NCBI RefSeq assembly: GCF_020405185.1
Contig: NZ_CP084464.1
Span: forward strand, 310,001-374,000
Origin: Halomicrobium salinisoli
GTDB taxonomy: Archaea; Halobacteriota; Halobacteria; Halobacteriales; Haloarculaceae
Reading direction: 5' to 3'
DNA: 64,000 nucleotides
Shown here one piece after another: positions 18,550-28,147 of the stretch. The notes under the pieces are model-generated. The model was not told the origin of the DNA and ran no database searches. It worked only from the letters and a program-made list of their open reading frames with translations. How positions within the stretch are numbered: the stretch's first letter is position 1; every line of letters starts with the position of its first letter. The translations under genes and the position numbers were made by a program.

Positions 18550-19638
18550 TCAGGCGCCGTCCCGGTTGCGTCGAGAGCACGCGAGGAGGCCGTTGAGGTA
18601 GGAGACCGCGTGCGCTCGCGAGCGGTGGCCCCACTCGGTGTCGCCGACGACGTCCGGGACGTGGTCGGGGACGACGACGCCGTCGAAGCCGACGTCCTGC
18701 AGCGCCTCGATCGCCTCCAGGGGATCGAAGTTGCTCCCCTCGTCGTCGACGAACGTCTCCGTGAAGCTCGGCCACGTCCCGATGACGTCGCGGAAGTGGA
18801 CGAAGACGATGTCGTCGCTCTCCCCGAAGCGCTCGATCACGTCCGTGACGTCCGTCTCGGGCATCTCCGAGAAGCACCCGAGACAGAGCTTGAGGCCGTG
18901 GTTGTCGCTGGGGACGAGGTCCATCGCTCGCTCGAAGGCCTCGACGTTGCGGAACAGTCGGGGGATCCCGCCGAGCTGCTCGACCGTCGGCGGATCGGCC
19001 GGGTGCAGTGCCAGCCGGACGCCGGCCTCCTCGGCGACGGGGAGGACCTCCTCGAGGAAGCGTTCGTAGTTGTCCCACAGCTCTTCCTCGGTGTACTCGC
19101 GTTCGACCTCGGGCGCCTGCTCGTAGGGCTCGGCGATGTCGTCGATGTCGAACGCCCGCCCGCGTGCGTCGCCGCGCAGTCGCACGGACTGGGAGGTCCG
19201 CATCGGGACGACCCCGCGCGGGTTCCACTGGTAGCCGAGGATCGGGATGTCGGCCTGCCCGACGTTCCGGATCAGCTCCTTGATCGTCTCGAGCTGTCGG
19301 TCCTGCCCGTCCTTCCCGAGCATGATCTTGCCGTAGACGTTGTAGCTCAGCGACTGGATGCCCATCAGCCGCAGCCCGGCGTCCTCCGCGCGGCGGCGGG
19401 CCTGGACGAGCTCGGAGACCGACGGGACCACGCCCTCGTCGATCACGATCGTCTCGTCGTCGTGGCTCCCCTCGTCCTCGAACACGTCCCCGCGCGGATC
19501 GCGGTGATCGACGAAGACGTCCTCGACGCCGATCTGCCGGCAGAAGGCCAGCCGGTCGTCGGAGAGCGTTCTGGTTCTGAGGCCGGTTCGAAGCGGGAGT
19601 GAGCCCTGTTCGGAGACGGGCGTCTGTTCCTGGGCCAT
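18550..19638 (-). CDS. uxuA: D-mannonate dehydratase (UxuA family), paralogue 1
   Basis: 362 residues, TIM-barrel fold. Typical features are MGIQSLSYNVYGKIMLG, GVRLALHPADPP (metal-site His), CLGCFSEMP, IVFVHFRDV and VVVPDHVPDV near the C-terminus. The enzyme dehydrates D-mannonate to 2-keto-3-deoxygluconate. A TATA-like CCTTTATCG lies about 30 bp upstream of the ATG. It is near udh and divergent in sequence from the second UxuA at 33344, which lacks the long insert around 140-190. Substrate preference between mannonate and related aldonates remains open. Confidence 0.85.
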   Translation of the reverse strand: MAQEQTPVSEQGSLPLRTGLRTRTLSDDRLAFCRQIGVEDVFVDHRDPRGDVFEDEGSHDDETIVIDEGVVPSVSELVQARRRAEDAGLRLMGIQSLSYNVYGKIMLGKDGQDRQLETIKELIRNVGQADIPILGYQWNPRGVVPMRTSQSVRLRGDARGRAFDIDDIAEPYEQAPEVEREYTEEELWDNYERFLEEVLPVAEEAGVRLALHPADPPTVEQLGGIPRLFRNVEAFERAMDLVPSDNHGLKLCLGCFSEMPETDVTDVIERFGESDDIVFVHFRDVIGTWPSFTETFVDDEGSNFDPLEAIEALQDVGFDGVVVPDHVPDVVGDTEWGHRSRAHAVSYLNGLLACSRRNRDGA

Positions 19639-19756
19639 ATCGACTACTCCGTCGGCACCACGATAAAGGTCTTTGGTTCGACGTGTCGGCTGCTCGCCGC
19701 GACGCGTCGGACGATCCCTCGGCGACGATCGACCCGGCCGGGTACTGGCAGCGTGA

Positions 19757-20695
19757 TCAGCCGACGAGCTGGTCGATGTCGTCGGTCAACTGATCGTAGA
19801 TCTCCTCGACGCGCCGTTCCTCCTCGTCGGTCAGCGGGCGGAGCGGTTCCCGGACGGCTCCGCCGTGCAGGCCGGCGAGCTCCAGCCCCTTCTTGACGGT
19901 CGGCACGCTGACGGCGCCGGGGATGTCGTTGTCGCGTCCGGACCGATCCCGGAAGTTCTGGAAGGGGAGACAGGCGTCGCGGAGTTTCCGGGCGCGCTCC
20001 CAGTCGCCGTCCGAGAGGGCGTCGAACAGCTCGAGGCCGACCTCCGGCCGGAAGTTGCTCACGCCGGCGGAGAAGCCCTCGATCCCCTCGGCCCAGAAGG
20101 AGACGGCGTACGGCTCGGCCAGCCCGTCGACCCAGACGACGTCGTCGGCGCCCGCCTCGACCGCCGCGCCGAGCTTCACCGGGTCCGGGAGCGCGTACTT
20201 GATGCCGACGACCCCGTCGAGCCGCGTCAGGTCGGCCATGTAGCTCACCGACGGATCGAACCCGCGGACGTAGGGGACCAGCGGCGTCTCCGTCACCGAG
20301 GCGAGTTCGCGGTAGTACTGCAACAGCCCCCGTTCGTGGAGGTACGTGTGGTCCGGGGGCATGATCATCATCGCGTCGGCGCCGACCCGGTCGTACGCTC
20401 GGATCAGCTCCTTCGCGTTGGCCGTGCTGCCGCCGACGCCCGCGAGGACGCACGCGTCCGACGGTAGCGCGTCGACGCTCGCCTCGGTCACGGCGACGCG
20501 TTCCTCGTTGGACAGCGAGTGGTACTCGCTGATGTTCGCCGCCGCCAGGAACGTCCGAATACCGGACTCGTAGAGGGACTCGGCGTTGTCCCCGATCTTC
20601 TCGTACTCGATGTCGAGGTGCTGATCGAAGGGCGTGAGGAGTCCGACCGCGACGCCGCGGAGACGCTCCCGTACCCGTTCGTCTGATGACGACAT
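19757..20695 (-). CDS. DHDPS-superfamily 5-dehydro-4-deoxyglucarate dehydratase (KdgD-like)
   Basis: 312 residues. The Schiff-base lysine is K166 in GIKYALPDP, the catalytic tyrosine Y142 in VPYVRG, and the substrate loop reads NISEYHSL, comparable to the GTGEFFSL of KdgD. KdgD dehydrates and decarboxylates 5-keto-4-deoxyglucarate to 2,5-dioxovalerate. The neighbouring aldehyde dehydrogenase, which would take that product, and the uronate dehydrogenase support this over a 2-keto-3-deoxygluconate aldolase, the main alternative. ATG 20695 is 29 bp after a good TATA box, which rejects a longer in-frame start at 20791. Confidence 0.72.
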   Translation of the reverse strand: MSSSDERVRERLRGVAVGLLTPFDQHLDIEYEKIGDNAESLYESGIRTFLAAANISEYHSLSNEERVAVTEASVDALPSDACVLAGVGGSTANAKELIRAYDRVGADAMMIMPPDHTYLHERGLLQYYRELASVTETPLVPYVRGFDPSVSYMADLTRLDGVVGIKYALPDPVKLGAAVEAGADDVVWVDGLAEPYAVSFWAEGIEGFSAGVSNFRPEVGLELFDALSDGDWERARKLRDACLPFQNFRDRSGRDNDIPGAVSVPTVKKGLELAGLHGGAVREPLRPLTDEEERRVEEIYDQLTDDIDQLVG

Positions 20696-20717
20696 AGCGG
20701 GAGAAATGACCTGCACG

Positions 20718-20729
20718 ATATATAATAGT
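20718..20729 (-). promoter_or_regulatory. TATA box of the KdgD-like gene
   Basis: Minus-strand ATTATATATC centred 29 bp before the ATG at 20695; a leaderless transcript is expected. Confidence 0.7.
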
Positions 20730-20827
20730 ACTGGACCGACCGATCGGTCGGGGCCCTCACCCGAAGCGGCCGTGGTCGGCCGATCGACCACACCGCTGCG
20801 TCCGGCTCCGACAGCGACGACGCGCGA

Positions 20828-22279
20828 CTAGTAGTTCCGGTAGACCGTCTTCGTCGCGGTGAAGAAGTCGATGCCGGCGTCGCCCTGCTCGCGGTACGTG
20901 TTCGTCGACGAGTCCTTGTAGCCGCCGAACGGGACGTGCAGTTCCAGTCCGGTCGTCTTCTCGTTGACCTTGGCGACGCCCGCCTCGATGCGGTCGAGGA
21001 ACTGTTCGGCCTCGGTCACGTCCTGGGTCACGATGCTGGCCGAGAGCCCGTACTCGACGTCGTTGGCGGTCCGGAGCGCGTCCTCGAAGTCGCTCGCGCG
21101 GACGATGGACAGCACCGGGCCGAAGATCTCCTCCTGTGCGATGCGCATGTCGGGGTCGACGTCGGAGAAGACGGCCGGCTCGACGTAGTACCCGTCGGCG
21201 TAGACGCCCTCCGTGAGCTCGGCGCCGCCGGTCTCCAGTGTCGCGCCCTCGCTCTGCCCGACGTCGACGTACTCGAGCGTGGACTCGAGTTCGCTCTCGG
21301 AGACGTGGGGACCCACGTCCGGATCTTCCAGACCCGGTCCGACCTCGATGGACTCGGCGTACTCGACCATCGCGTCGACGAACTCGTCGTAGACGTCCTC
21401 GTGGACGATCGCGCGGGAGGCGGCCGTACACGACTGGCCCGTCGTCCCGAACGCCCCGGTACCGACGACGTCGACCGCCTCGTCGACGTCGGCGCTCGGC
21501 ATCACGACCGTCGGGTTCTTCCCGCCCATCTCGCACTGGACCCGCTTGAGGTCCGTCGCGGCGGTCCGGGCCACCTGCGTCCCGACGCCGGTGCTCCCGG
21601 TGAAGGAGACGCCGTCGATCGCGTCGTGTTCGATCAGCGGCGTCCCGACCCGGCTGCCCGACCCGGTCACCATGTTGGCCGCGCCGTCGGGCAGGCCGGC
21701 CTCGTCGAGGCACTCGAAGAGGATCTCGGCCACGGTGGGCGCCGCCGACGCCGGCTTGAGGACCGCGGTGTTGCCGGTCGCCAGCGCCGGCGCCAGCTTC
21801 CACGCCGGGATCGCGATGGGGTAGTTCCAGGGGGTGATCAGCCCGACCGTGCCCAGCGGCTCCCGTCTGGTCGACAGCCCGGAGTTCTGTCCGCTCGGGG
21901 ACTTCACGACGCCGCCGACGTCGCGGGCCTTCTGCGCGTAGTAGGCGAAGATGTCGACGGCGCGCTGGACCTCGCCCGCGGCCTCCGACCGCGTCTTCCC
22001 CTCCTCGCGGACGAGCGTCTCGGTGGCCTCCTCTTTCCGTTCTTCCAGTACGGCGCTCGTCCGACGCAGGATCCGTCCGCGCTCCGGGCCGGGGAGTCCG
22101 CCCCAGTCCGACTGCGCCTCGACGGCGGCGTCGACGGCGGCCTCGACGTCCGCCGGGGTCGAGTCCTGGAACCGGCCGACGACCTCGTCGGCGTTCGCCG
22201 GGTTCCTGACCTCGAAGACGTCGCCCGATTCGGAGTCGACCCACTCGCCGTTCACGTAGTTACGGTGGTCTGTCGGCAT
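20828..22279 (-). CDS. 2,5-dioxovalerate (alpha-ketoglutarate semialdehyde) dehydrogenase
   Basis: 483-residue aldehyde dehydrogenase. Catalytic C284 lies in GQSCTAASR, general base E250 in CEMGGKNP, and N152 in TPWNYP. The sequence follows the XacF type of haloarchaea, which oxidises alpha-ketoglutarate semialdehyde to 2-oxoglutarate. It can serve both the glucarate branch (KdgD-like enzyme next door) and the xylose branch (XacE-like enzyme at 54605). It has its own promoter, since 132 bp with a TATA box separates it from the KdgD-like gene. Confidence 0.82.
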   Translation of the reverse strand: MPTDHRNYVNGEWVDSESGDVFEVRNPANADEVVGRFQDSTPADVEAAVDAAVEAQSDWGGLPGPERGRILRRTSAVLEERKEEATETLVREEGKTRSEAAGEVQRAVDIFAYYAQKARDVGGVVKSPSGQNSGLSTRREPLGTVGLITPWNYPIAIPAWKLAPALATGNTAVLKPASAAPTVAEILFECLDEAGLPDGAANMVTGSGSRVGTPLIEHDAIDGVSFTGSTGVGTQVARTAATDLKRVQCEMGGKNPTVVMPSADVDEAVDVVGTGAFGTTGQSCTAASRAIVHEDVYDEFVDAMVEYAESIEVGPGLEDPDVGPHVSESELESTLEYVDVGQSEGATLETGGAELTEGVYADGYYVEPAVFSDVDPDMRIAQEEIFGPVLSIVRASDFEDALRTANDVEYGLSASIVTQDVTEAEQFLDRIEAGVAKVNEKTTGLELHVPFGGYKDSSTNTYREQGDAGIDFFTATKTVYRNY

Positions 22280-22358
22280 CCTCGTTTCTACGGTCCCGTG
22301 GTCGGCTTACAAGCGTTGTGGTACCCTCCCGTGACGACAGCCCCGCGGACCGAGGGGG

Positions 22359-23123
22359 TCAGGCGTACATCGAGTTGACCTCGACGACGTTCGCCGCCTG
22401 CGCGATCTTCTCGTGGAGTTCGTTCTCGATCCGGTCGTCAGTCATCCGCTGTGACGGGCCGGAGATGCTGAGCGCGCCCAGGACGCCCGCCTCGGGGACG
22501 GTGACGGCGATGCCGATACACCGGACGCCGGGGATGTTCTCCTCGTCGTCGATCGAGTACCCCCGTCGCTCTATCTCGGCGAGGTTCTCGTGCAGCGCCG
22601 CGACGTCGGTGAGCGTGTTCTCCGTCCGCGCCTCCATCCCGTGTCGCTCCACGATCTCGTCGACCCGCTCGCGCGGGAGCTCGGCGAGGATCGCCTTCCC
22701 GAGGGAGGTCGAGTGCATCGGCATCTGTTTCCCGATCCTCGACTGGGTCTGGACGGCGGCGTTCCCCTTGGACTTGGCCATGTAGACGACGCGACCGTCC
22801 TCCTCCGCACCGAAGTGGACGACCTCGCCGGTCTCCTCGGCGAGTTCGCGCACCTGCTCTCTGACGATGTCGTGGTCGGCGATCCGGTCTTTCAGGGACT
22901 CGGCGATGTCGAGAAAGCGCAGACTGAGACGATATGTGTGCTCCTCCTTGACCACCCAGCCCTCGTCGACGAGCGTCGCCAGGTGTCCGTGGACGGTGCT
23001 CTTCGAGAACCCGACCTCTTCCGAGAGTTCGGTGATCCCCGTCTGACCCCGTTCCTGGAGCGTCTCGATGATCCGACAGGCCCGCTGGACCGCTTCCACC
23101 GTGCGAGGGGCGTCCGTTGCCAT
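22359..23123 (-). CDS. IclR family transcriptional regulator (1), uronate cluster
   Basis: 254 residues from ATG 23123. The winged HTH spans about 25-60 (GITELSEEVGFSKSTVHGHL), followed by the IclR effector domain with MHSTSLGKAILAEL and GIAVTVPEAGVLGALSISGP. A TATA box (GATATAAGG, near 23145-23153) lies about 26 bp upstream and supports this start over one at 23183. It sits between the aldehyde dehydrogenase and glucuronate isomerase genes and is the best candidate to control them; the inducer is unknown. Confidence 0.88.
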   Translation of the reverse strand: MATDAPRTVEAVQRACRIIETLQERGQTGITELSEEVGFSKSTVHGHLATLVDEGWVVKEEHTYRLSLRFLDIAESLKDRIADHDIVREQVRELAEETGEVVHFGAEEDGRVVYMAKSKGNAAVQTQSRIGKQMPMHSTSLGKAILAELPRERVDEIVERHGMEARTENTLTDVAALHENLAEIERRGYSIDDEENIPGVRCIGIAVTVPEAGVLGALSISGPSQRMTDDRIENELHEKIAQAANVVEVNSMYA

Positions 23124-23509
23124 ACGACGACCTACCCACTGGAGCCTTATATCGCTGTTCCCGTCTGCCGAATACCGCATCACGGCTCACGTGCGGTTCG
23201 ATACCGGGCACGGTGCGGGTCGTTCCTCGGTCGACACGGCCGACTGTGCGGACCCCTCGCAGCCGTCCTGATCCGGCGCTCGCCGGGCGGCGGCCGAACG
23301 TCGTTCTGGTCTCTCGAACGCACTGGCCTCCTCGCTGACGGCCCCGTCGACGTCGACGCCGCTCCCGACCACAGCGGCCCGGGTGACGCCGACGGCATCG
23401 CGGAAGCGGCACAGAGCGACTGTTCGAACGAATCCCCGCGATAGCTGCGAGTGACGCACGTGCCGTGTCCCCCTCGCCGATCGCGGTGGCTCGATCGCCC
23501 TACTAATCC

Positions 23510-23612
23510 TAACGACCGTACCTCTGTTACCGACTGCCGCTGCTGCTTCTGTAACGGTGGTACCTCTGTTACGTCTGGAGAGGCGAACCAGATAACGAAG
23601 GTACGATTGTTA
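23510..23612. promoter_or_regulatory. Three 20-bp TAAC...GTTA palindromes at 41-42 bp spacing
   Basis: Sites at 23510-23529 (TAACGACCGTACCTCTGTTA), 23552-23571 and 23593-23612 share TAAC-N4-GTAC-N4-GTTA dyads. Start-to-start distances are 42 and 41 bp, about four helical turns, so bound dimers would lie on one DNA face. Two further matches are at 49218-49237 and 49399-49418. An IclR-family dimer is a reasonable candidate binder because both places are near IclR genes. Confidence 0.65.
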
Positions 23613-24068
23613 TGAGTTGGGGCCACAGCGCCCGACCCACGGAGCGGCCGACGCCGCGTACGTCGGCCTCGGGTTCGCCGATCACCGGGGAAGGACTCGC
23701 CTGTTCTGACCTGTCGAAAGATGGCCCTGGTGGCTTCTGGCCCCGGTTCGCGGGACGACGACCGCTCGATCGGTCACGCGCATGGTGGACTATCGGACCA
23801 CAGTCGCGGTCCGGCCGTCGTTCGTCCGTCGCCAGAAGCCGGTCTGTTCCCGTGTCGCGAATTCCGTGCCCCTGCTCCGGTGTAGCCGCCCCTCGATCGC
23901 TGCTGGGTGGTGGATTCTCCGGACCGGCGCGGCGGGACCCGCACCTCTGACGAGCGCATACCGGTCGATTGCCGGGCGTCGCCCGCCGTCGCCCGCGTTC
24001 GCCTGGTGCGAACTCCCGGCCGGCTCCGGAACGCTGGTCGCTCCGCCGGTGACCGGTCTGTCCAGTCA

Positions 24069-24077
24069 GTATCTTTT
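24069..24077 (+). promoter_or_regulatory. TATA-like box of uxaC
   Basis: GTATCTTTT about 31 bp before ATG 24104. It supports that start rather than an in-frame codon at 24077, which would fall inside the box. Confidence 0.5.
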
Positions 24078-24103
24078 TGGCCGGCCATCGCCGAGTGCTC
24101 GAC

Positions 24104-25468
24104 ATGGGGTTCCTCACCGAGGACTACCTGCTCGAGTCCGACGCGGCCGAGACGCTGTACGCCAGCATCGAGTCGCTGCCGATCGTCGACCCGCACACCC
24201 ACGCCGACCTGCCCGAGATCGTCGACGACGACGGCTGGGACGACATCTGGGAGGTCGAGGGAGCCACCGACCACTACGTCTGGTCGATGATGCGAAAGCG
24301 GGGCGTCCCCGAGCGGAAGATCACCGGCGACGCCGACAACCGCGAGAAGTGGACGGCGCTCGCCGAGGTGTTCCCGGAACTCGCGGGTAACCCGACCTAC
24401 GAGTGGATCCACCTCGACCTCAAGCGTCGGTTCGGCATCGAACAGCCCATCTCCGCCGAGACGGCCGACGAGATCTGGGAGGAGACGAAGGCGCAACTCG
24501 ACGACCGGTCGATGCGACCGCAGGCGCTCCTGTCGGAGATGGACGTCGAGGTCCTCTGTACGACCGACGACCCGACGGACGACCTCGAGTACCACGAGAC
24601 CGCCGCGGAGTCGGTCGACGTCGACGTGCGACCGACGTGGCGGATCGATCGGGCGCTGCATCCGGGCCGCGACTCCTGGCTCCAGTTCGTCGAGGACCTG
24701 GAAGGGGCGACCGGCGTCGACACGTCGTCGCTCTCCGGGTTCCTGGACGCGCTGGAGCGCACTCACGACCGCTTCGCCGAGCACGGGTGTCGGGCGAGCG
24801 ACCTCAGCCTGGCCGAACTGGTCACGCGACCGGTCGGCCGGCGGCGGGCCAGCGACGTCTATCGGCGGGCGCTCGACGGGCGGAACCTCTCGGAGCGCGA
24901 GGTCCGGGACTTCCAGGCCTTCCTCGTCGAGGAGGTCGGCCGGCTCAACGCCGAGACGGACTGGGTGACCCAGTTCCACATCGGCGCGGTCCGCGACTAT
25001 CGGGACGAACTGTACGAGACCGTCGGGAGCGACGTCGGCGGCGACGTCTCGGCGCAGTCGATCGACCTCGCGGAGAACCTGGAGTACTTCCTCAACGAGT
25101 TCGACGGCGAGATGGAGATCGTCCTCTACACGGTCGATCCGACCCACTACCCGACGCTGACGACGATCAGCCGCGCCTTCCCGAACGTCAGTCTCGGGCC
25201 GGCCTGGTGGTTCAACGACAGCCCGTACGGGATGGCGGAGCAGATCGAGCACATGGGCACCGTCGACCTCCTCGCGAACCACGCCGGGATGGTCAGCGAC
25301 TCGCGGAAGCTCATGTCCTACGGCTCCCGCTTCGAGATGTTCCGCCGCTCGCTCGCGAACGCGCTGGGGGGGATGGTCGAGCGGGGACAGCTGCCGATGG
25401 CCCACGCCGAGGACCTCGCGGAGCACCTGGCCTACGACCGCCCGAAGTCCCTCTACGGGTTCGAGTAG
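24104..25468 (+). CDS. uxaC: Glucuronate/uronate isomerase
   Basis: 454 residues, the usual length. The amidohydrolase-like metal motif DPHTHADL includes H31 and H33; NREKWTALAEVFPELAGNPTY-type N-terminal features, WVTQFHIGAVRD and LGPAWWFNDSP are characteristic of UxaC. It interconverts glucuronate and fructuronate, and galacturonate and tagaturonate. With the downstream SDR (145 bp on) and UxuA it gives the isomerase route to 2-keto-3-deoxygluconate, parallel to the oxidative route started by uronate dehydrogenase. Confidence 0.92.
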   Translation: MGFLTEDYLLESDAAETLYASIESLPIVDPHTHADLPEIVDDDGWDDIWEVEGATDHYVWSMMRKRGVPERKITGDADNREKWTALAEVFPELAGNPTYEWIHLDLKRRFGIEQPISAETADEIWEETKAQLDDRSMRPQALLSEMDVEVLCTTDDPTDDLEYHETAAESVDVDVRPTWRIDRALHPGRDSWLQFVEDLEGATGVDTSSLSGFLDALERTHDRFAEHGCRASDLSLAELVTRPVGRRRASDVYRRALDGRNLSEREVRDFQAFLVEEVGRLNAETDWVTQFHIGAVRDYRDELYETVGSDVGGDVSAQSIDLAENLEYFLNEFDGEMEIVLYTVDPTHYPTLTTISRAFPNVSLGPAWWFNDSPYGMAEQIEHMGTVDLLANHAGMVSDSRKLMSYGSRFEMFRRSLANALGGMVERGQLPMAHAEDLAEHLAYDRPKSLYGFE

Positions 25469-25613
25469 TGGAGACGGGACGCTCTCACCGGCCGGCCGGC
25501 GAACTCAGTTTCCCCGCCGACCGGGACACTCCGATTTGCACCCGGGTCGTCCACCGGCGTCGAGAACGCGGAACATACATACACCAGTCCTACAATGTGG
25601 ATGATAGAACACG

Positions 25614-26438
25614 ATGACTGTCCCAAACGACTTCGAGATCGACGGCAAGGTCTGCGTGATCACCGGCGGATCGGGCGTCCTCGGCTCCGAGATGGCGAAA
25701 GCGATCGGCGAGAACGGCGGCAAGGTCGCGCTCCTCGCCCGGAGCGAAGATGAACTCGAGGAGACGCGCGCCGAACTCGAGGACCGGGGGATCGACGCCA
25801 TCGCGCTTCCCGCGTCGGTGCTCGACCGCGCCGAACTGGACGCGGCCGCCGAGACGGTCGTCGACGAGTTCGGGCGCATCGACGTGCTCGTCAACGCCGC
25901 CGGCGGGAACCACCCCGACGCCACGACGGGGGAGGACACGTCCTTCTTCGACCTGCCGAAGGAGGGCCTCGAGAGCGTCGTGAACGTCAACTTCGTGGGG
26001 ACGGTCCTCGCGTCGCAGGCCTTCGGCGAGTACATGGTCGATCAGGGAGAGGGGGCGATCCTGAACGTGTCGTCGATGAACGCGTTCACGCCCCTGACCA
26101 AGATCCCGGGGTACTCGGGCGCGAAGGCCGCCGTCTCGAACTTCACCGAGTGGCTGGCCGTCCACATGGCACAGGAGTACTCCCCGGACATCCGCGTGAA
26201 CGCGATCGCGCCGGGATTCTTCCTCACCGAGCAGAACCGGTACCTGCTGATCGACGAGGAGACCGGCGAGTACACTGACCGCGGGCAGTCGATCATCGAC
26301 CACACCCCGCAGGGCAGGTTCGGCGATCCGGAGGACCTCTCGACGACCGTGCTGTGGCTGATCGCACCGGGTTCCGAGTTCGTCACCGGGACGGTGATTC
26401 CGATCGACGGCGGCTTCTCCGCGTTCAGCGGCGTCTGA
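25614..26438 (+). CDS. SDR oxidoreductase, probable D-fructuronate reductase / mannonate dehydrogenase
   Basis: 274 residues. Cofactor motif TGGSGVLGSEM at 18-28, NVSSMNAFTP and catalytic Y/K in GYSGAKAA; the long insert near AAGGNHPDATTGEDTSFFDL and the EQNRYLLIDEETGEYT loop resemble the SDR-type mannonate oxidoreductases found next to uxaC/uxuA in bacteria. It would reduce fructuronate (UxaC product) to mannonate (UxuA substrate). Gluconate or other sugar-acid oxidoreduction is the alternative. Confidence 0.72.
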   Translation: MTVPNDFEIDGKVCVITGGSGVLGSEMAKAIGENGGKVALLARSEDELEETRAELEDRGIDAIALPASVLDRAELDAAAETVVDEFGRIDVLVNAAGGNHPDATTGEDTSFFDLPKEGLESVVNVNFVGTVLASQAFGEYMVDQGEGAILNVSSMNAFTPLTKIPGYSGAKAAVSNFTEWLAVHMAQEYSPDIRVNAIAPGFFLTEQNRYLLIDEETGEYTDRGQSIIDHTPQGRFGDPEDLSTTVLWLIAPGSEFVTGTVIPIDGGFSAFSGV

Positions 26439-26608
26439 AGCGGTCGATTTCGCCGCTCTCTCCGGTGCCGGCGACCCCGAGGGCCGTCCTAACCGGTTCG
26501 GCGGTCGCTGGGTGGCAGGCGTCTCGACAGCGATTTTCGTCGACAGCGCCGCTCCGAGAGCGTCCGCCACCGGTCCATTCGGCGATCGGAACGTAGTCCG
26601 CCAAAAAC

Positions 26609-26621
26609 TATTAATAATATA
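26609..26621 (+). promoter_or_regulatory. TATA box of the sugar ABC operon
   Basis: TATTAATAATATA, centred 30 bp upstream of ATG 26645. Very AT-rich against the local background; the operon behind it extends to 31246. Confidence 0.7.
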
Positions 26622-26644
26622 GTCTGTGTACGACTCTTTGTACC

Positions 26645-28147
26645 ATGCCCAAGCGTAGCAGTACCGATAGGCGACAGTTTATCCGACTGGCGGGTGCGAC
26701 CGGACTCAGCGCCTCGGTCGCCGGCTGTTCCGGAGGCGGTAACGGTGGCGGCGACGGCTCCGGGACGACCACGGGCGATACGAGTGGCGCCGGATCGAAC
26801 GGGTCGACCACGATCGAGATGAACCTCATCAGCCGGACCCCTCCGCGGGCCATCGAACAGTTCGAGCCGGCGCTCCACGCCGCGGGGCTGTCCGAGGACA
26901 TCTCCATCGAGATCAGTACGAAGTCCCCCGGGACGCTGGAGTCGCAGTACCGCCAGTGGCTCAACGCCGGGCGGGGGAGCCCCGACGTGCTGACGATGGA
27001 CGTCGGGTGGTCGATCCCCTTCATCCGCCGGGGTCAGTTGCTCAACCTCAACGAACACCTCTCGGAGGAGGAGATCCAGACGCTCGAAAACGACTACAAC
27101 CAGGAGAGCGTCGATTCGAGCCGCGGACGGAACGGGAACATCTTCGGCGTCCCGCTGATCATGGACGTCCGGGGCACGTGGTACCGCCGCGACCTGGCCG
27201 AACAGGCCGGGTACGACCCCGAGGACGAGAACTGGGCGACCGAGCCGCGGTCGTGGCAGGAGTTCTCCCAGATCGTCGCCGACGTGCAGGAACAGCACGG
27301 GCTCGACTACGGATTCACGCTGCCCTTCGAACTGTCGCAGACGATCACCTGCTGTACGTTCAACGCCATCATGTCACAGTGGGGCGGCGCGTACTTCGGC
27401 GGGCGGGAACACCTGTTCGGACCGATCGGCGACCGCCCCATCACGATCGACGGCGAGCAGGTTCAGCAGGCGCTCCGGATGCTCCGGACGTTCATGTGGG
27501 GTCACGACGACGAGCACTCGATCGGCGACGACGCGTTCGCCGGCAACATCGCCCCGTCCGACGCCCTCGGATGGCGGTACACGAAAGACCTCGACGCCTT
27601 CCTCAACGGTAACACGTTCGCCTACACCGTCGGGAACCCCGCGTTCGCCCAGCTGGCGTCCTCCGAGGACAACTTCGGCGGCAACGTCACCGAGAAACTG
27701 GGCCTGATGCCCAAGCCGTACGGCATCGAGGAGAGCGAGTCCCAGTACGACGGGATCGGCGGCACGATGTCCCCGCTGGCCGGCTACAACCTCTCGGTCA
27801 ACCCGAACTCGAACAAGCGGGACGCGGCGCTCGAGGTGCTCCGCGCTGCCATGACAGACGAGTTCCTCACCGAGTGGTTCAACCTCTCCGGGAACCTCCC
27901 GCCGAAACCGGAACTCCTGCAGTCCGACGCGATTCGGAGCCACGACCTGTTCGGCCAGTACATGGACACCTTCTCCGTGATGGCGGACAACGCGATTCCC
28001 CGGCCGGTGACGCCGATCTACTTCCAGGAGTCGAAGGTCATCTCCCAGGAGGTCCACAACGTCGTCTCCCAGAGCAAGGCGCCCCAGGCGGGCGTGGACG
28101 ACGCCAAGAAAGAGCTACAGAGCATCGAGGAGAGCTATGGCCAGTAG
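26645..28147 (+). CDS. Sugar ABC transporter substrate-binding lipoprotein (Tat-exported, family 1)
   Basis: 500 residues. The N-terminus has a twin arginine (TDRRQFIRLAG), a hydrophobic stretch and a lipobox-like VAGCSGG (Cys29), then a Gly/Thr-rich tether. The rest is a family-1 solute-binding protein of the CUT1 type. The stop overlaps the first permease start by 11 bp. Position within the uronate cluster and next to beta-glucuronidase suggests glucuronate-containing oligosaccharides, but ligand specificity cannot be read from the sequence. Confidence 0.88.
   Translation: MPKRSSTDRRQFIRLAGATGLSASVAGCSGGGNGGGDGSGTTTGDTSGAGSNGSTTIEMNLISRTPPRAIEQFEPALHAAGLSEDISIEISTKSPGTLESQYRQWLNAGRGSPDVLTMDVGWSIPFIRRGQLLNLNEHLSEEEIQTLENDYNQESVDSSRGRNGNIFGVPLIMDVRGTWYRRDLAEQAGYDPEDENWATEPRSWQEFSQIVADVQEQHGLDYGFTLPFELSQTITCCTFNAIMSQWGGAYFGGREHLFGPIGDRPITIDGEQVQQALRMLRTFMWGHDDEHSIGDDAFAGNIAPSDALGWRYTKDLDAFLNGNTFAYTVGNPAFAQLASSEDNFGGNVTEKLGLMPKPYGIEESESQYDGIGGTMSPLAGYNLSVNPNSNKRDAALEVLRAAMTDEFLTEWFNLSGNLPPKPELLQSDAIRSHDLFGQYMDTFSVMADNAIPRPVTPIYFQESKVISQEVHNVVSQSKAPQAGVDDAKKELQSIEESYGQ

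Larger units (their letters stand above)
23124..24103. other. 980-bp intergenic region with three operator-like palindromes
   Basis: Between the IclR gene and uxaC I see no credible coding sequence; the open frames on either strand are arginine/serine-rich shadows. It contains the promoter of the IclR gene at its left end, the uxaC TATA box (24069-24077) at its right end and three regularly spaced 20-bp palindromes at 23510-23612. These palindromes are about 400 bp from either start codon. Confidence 0.6.

Noticed and set aside
23569..24117. Minus-strand ORF in the IclR-uxaC gap
   Set aside because: Arg/Gly/Ser/Pro-rich with no domain, covers the palindromes and the uxaC promoter.
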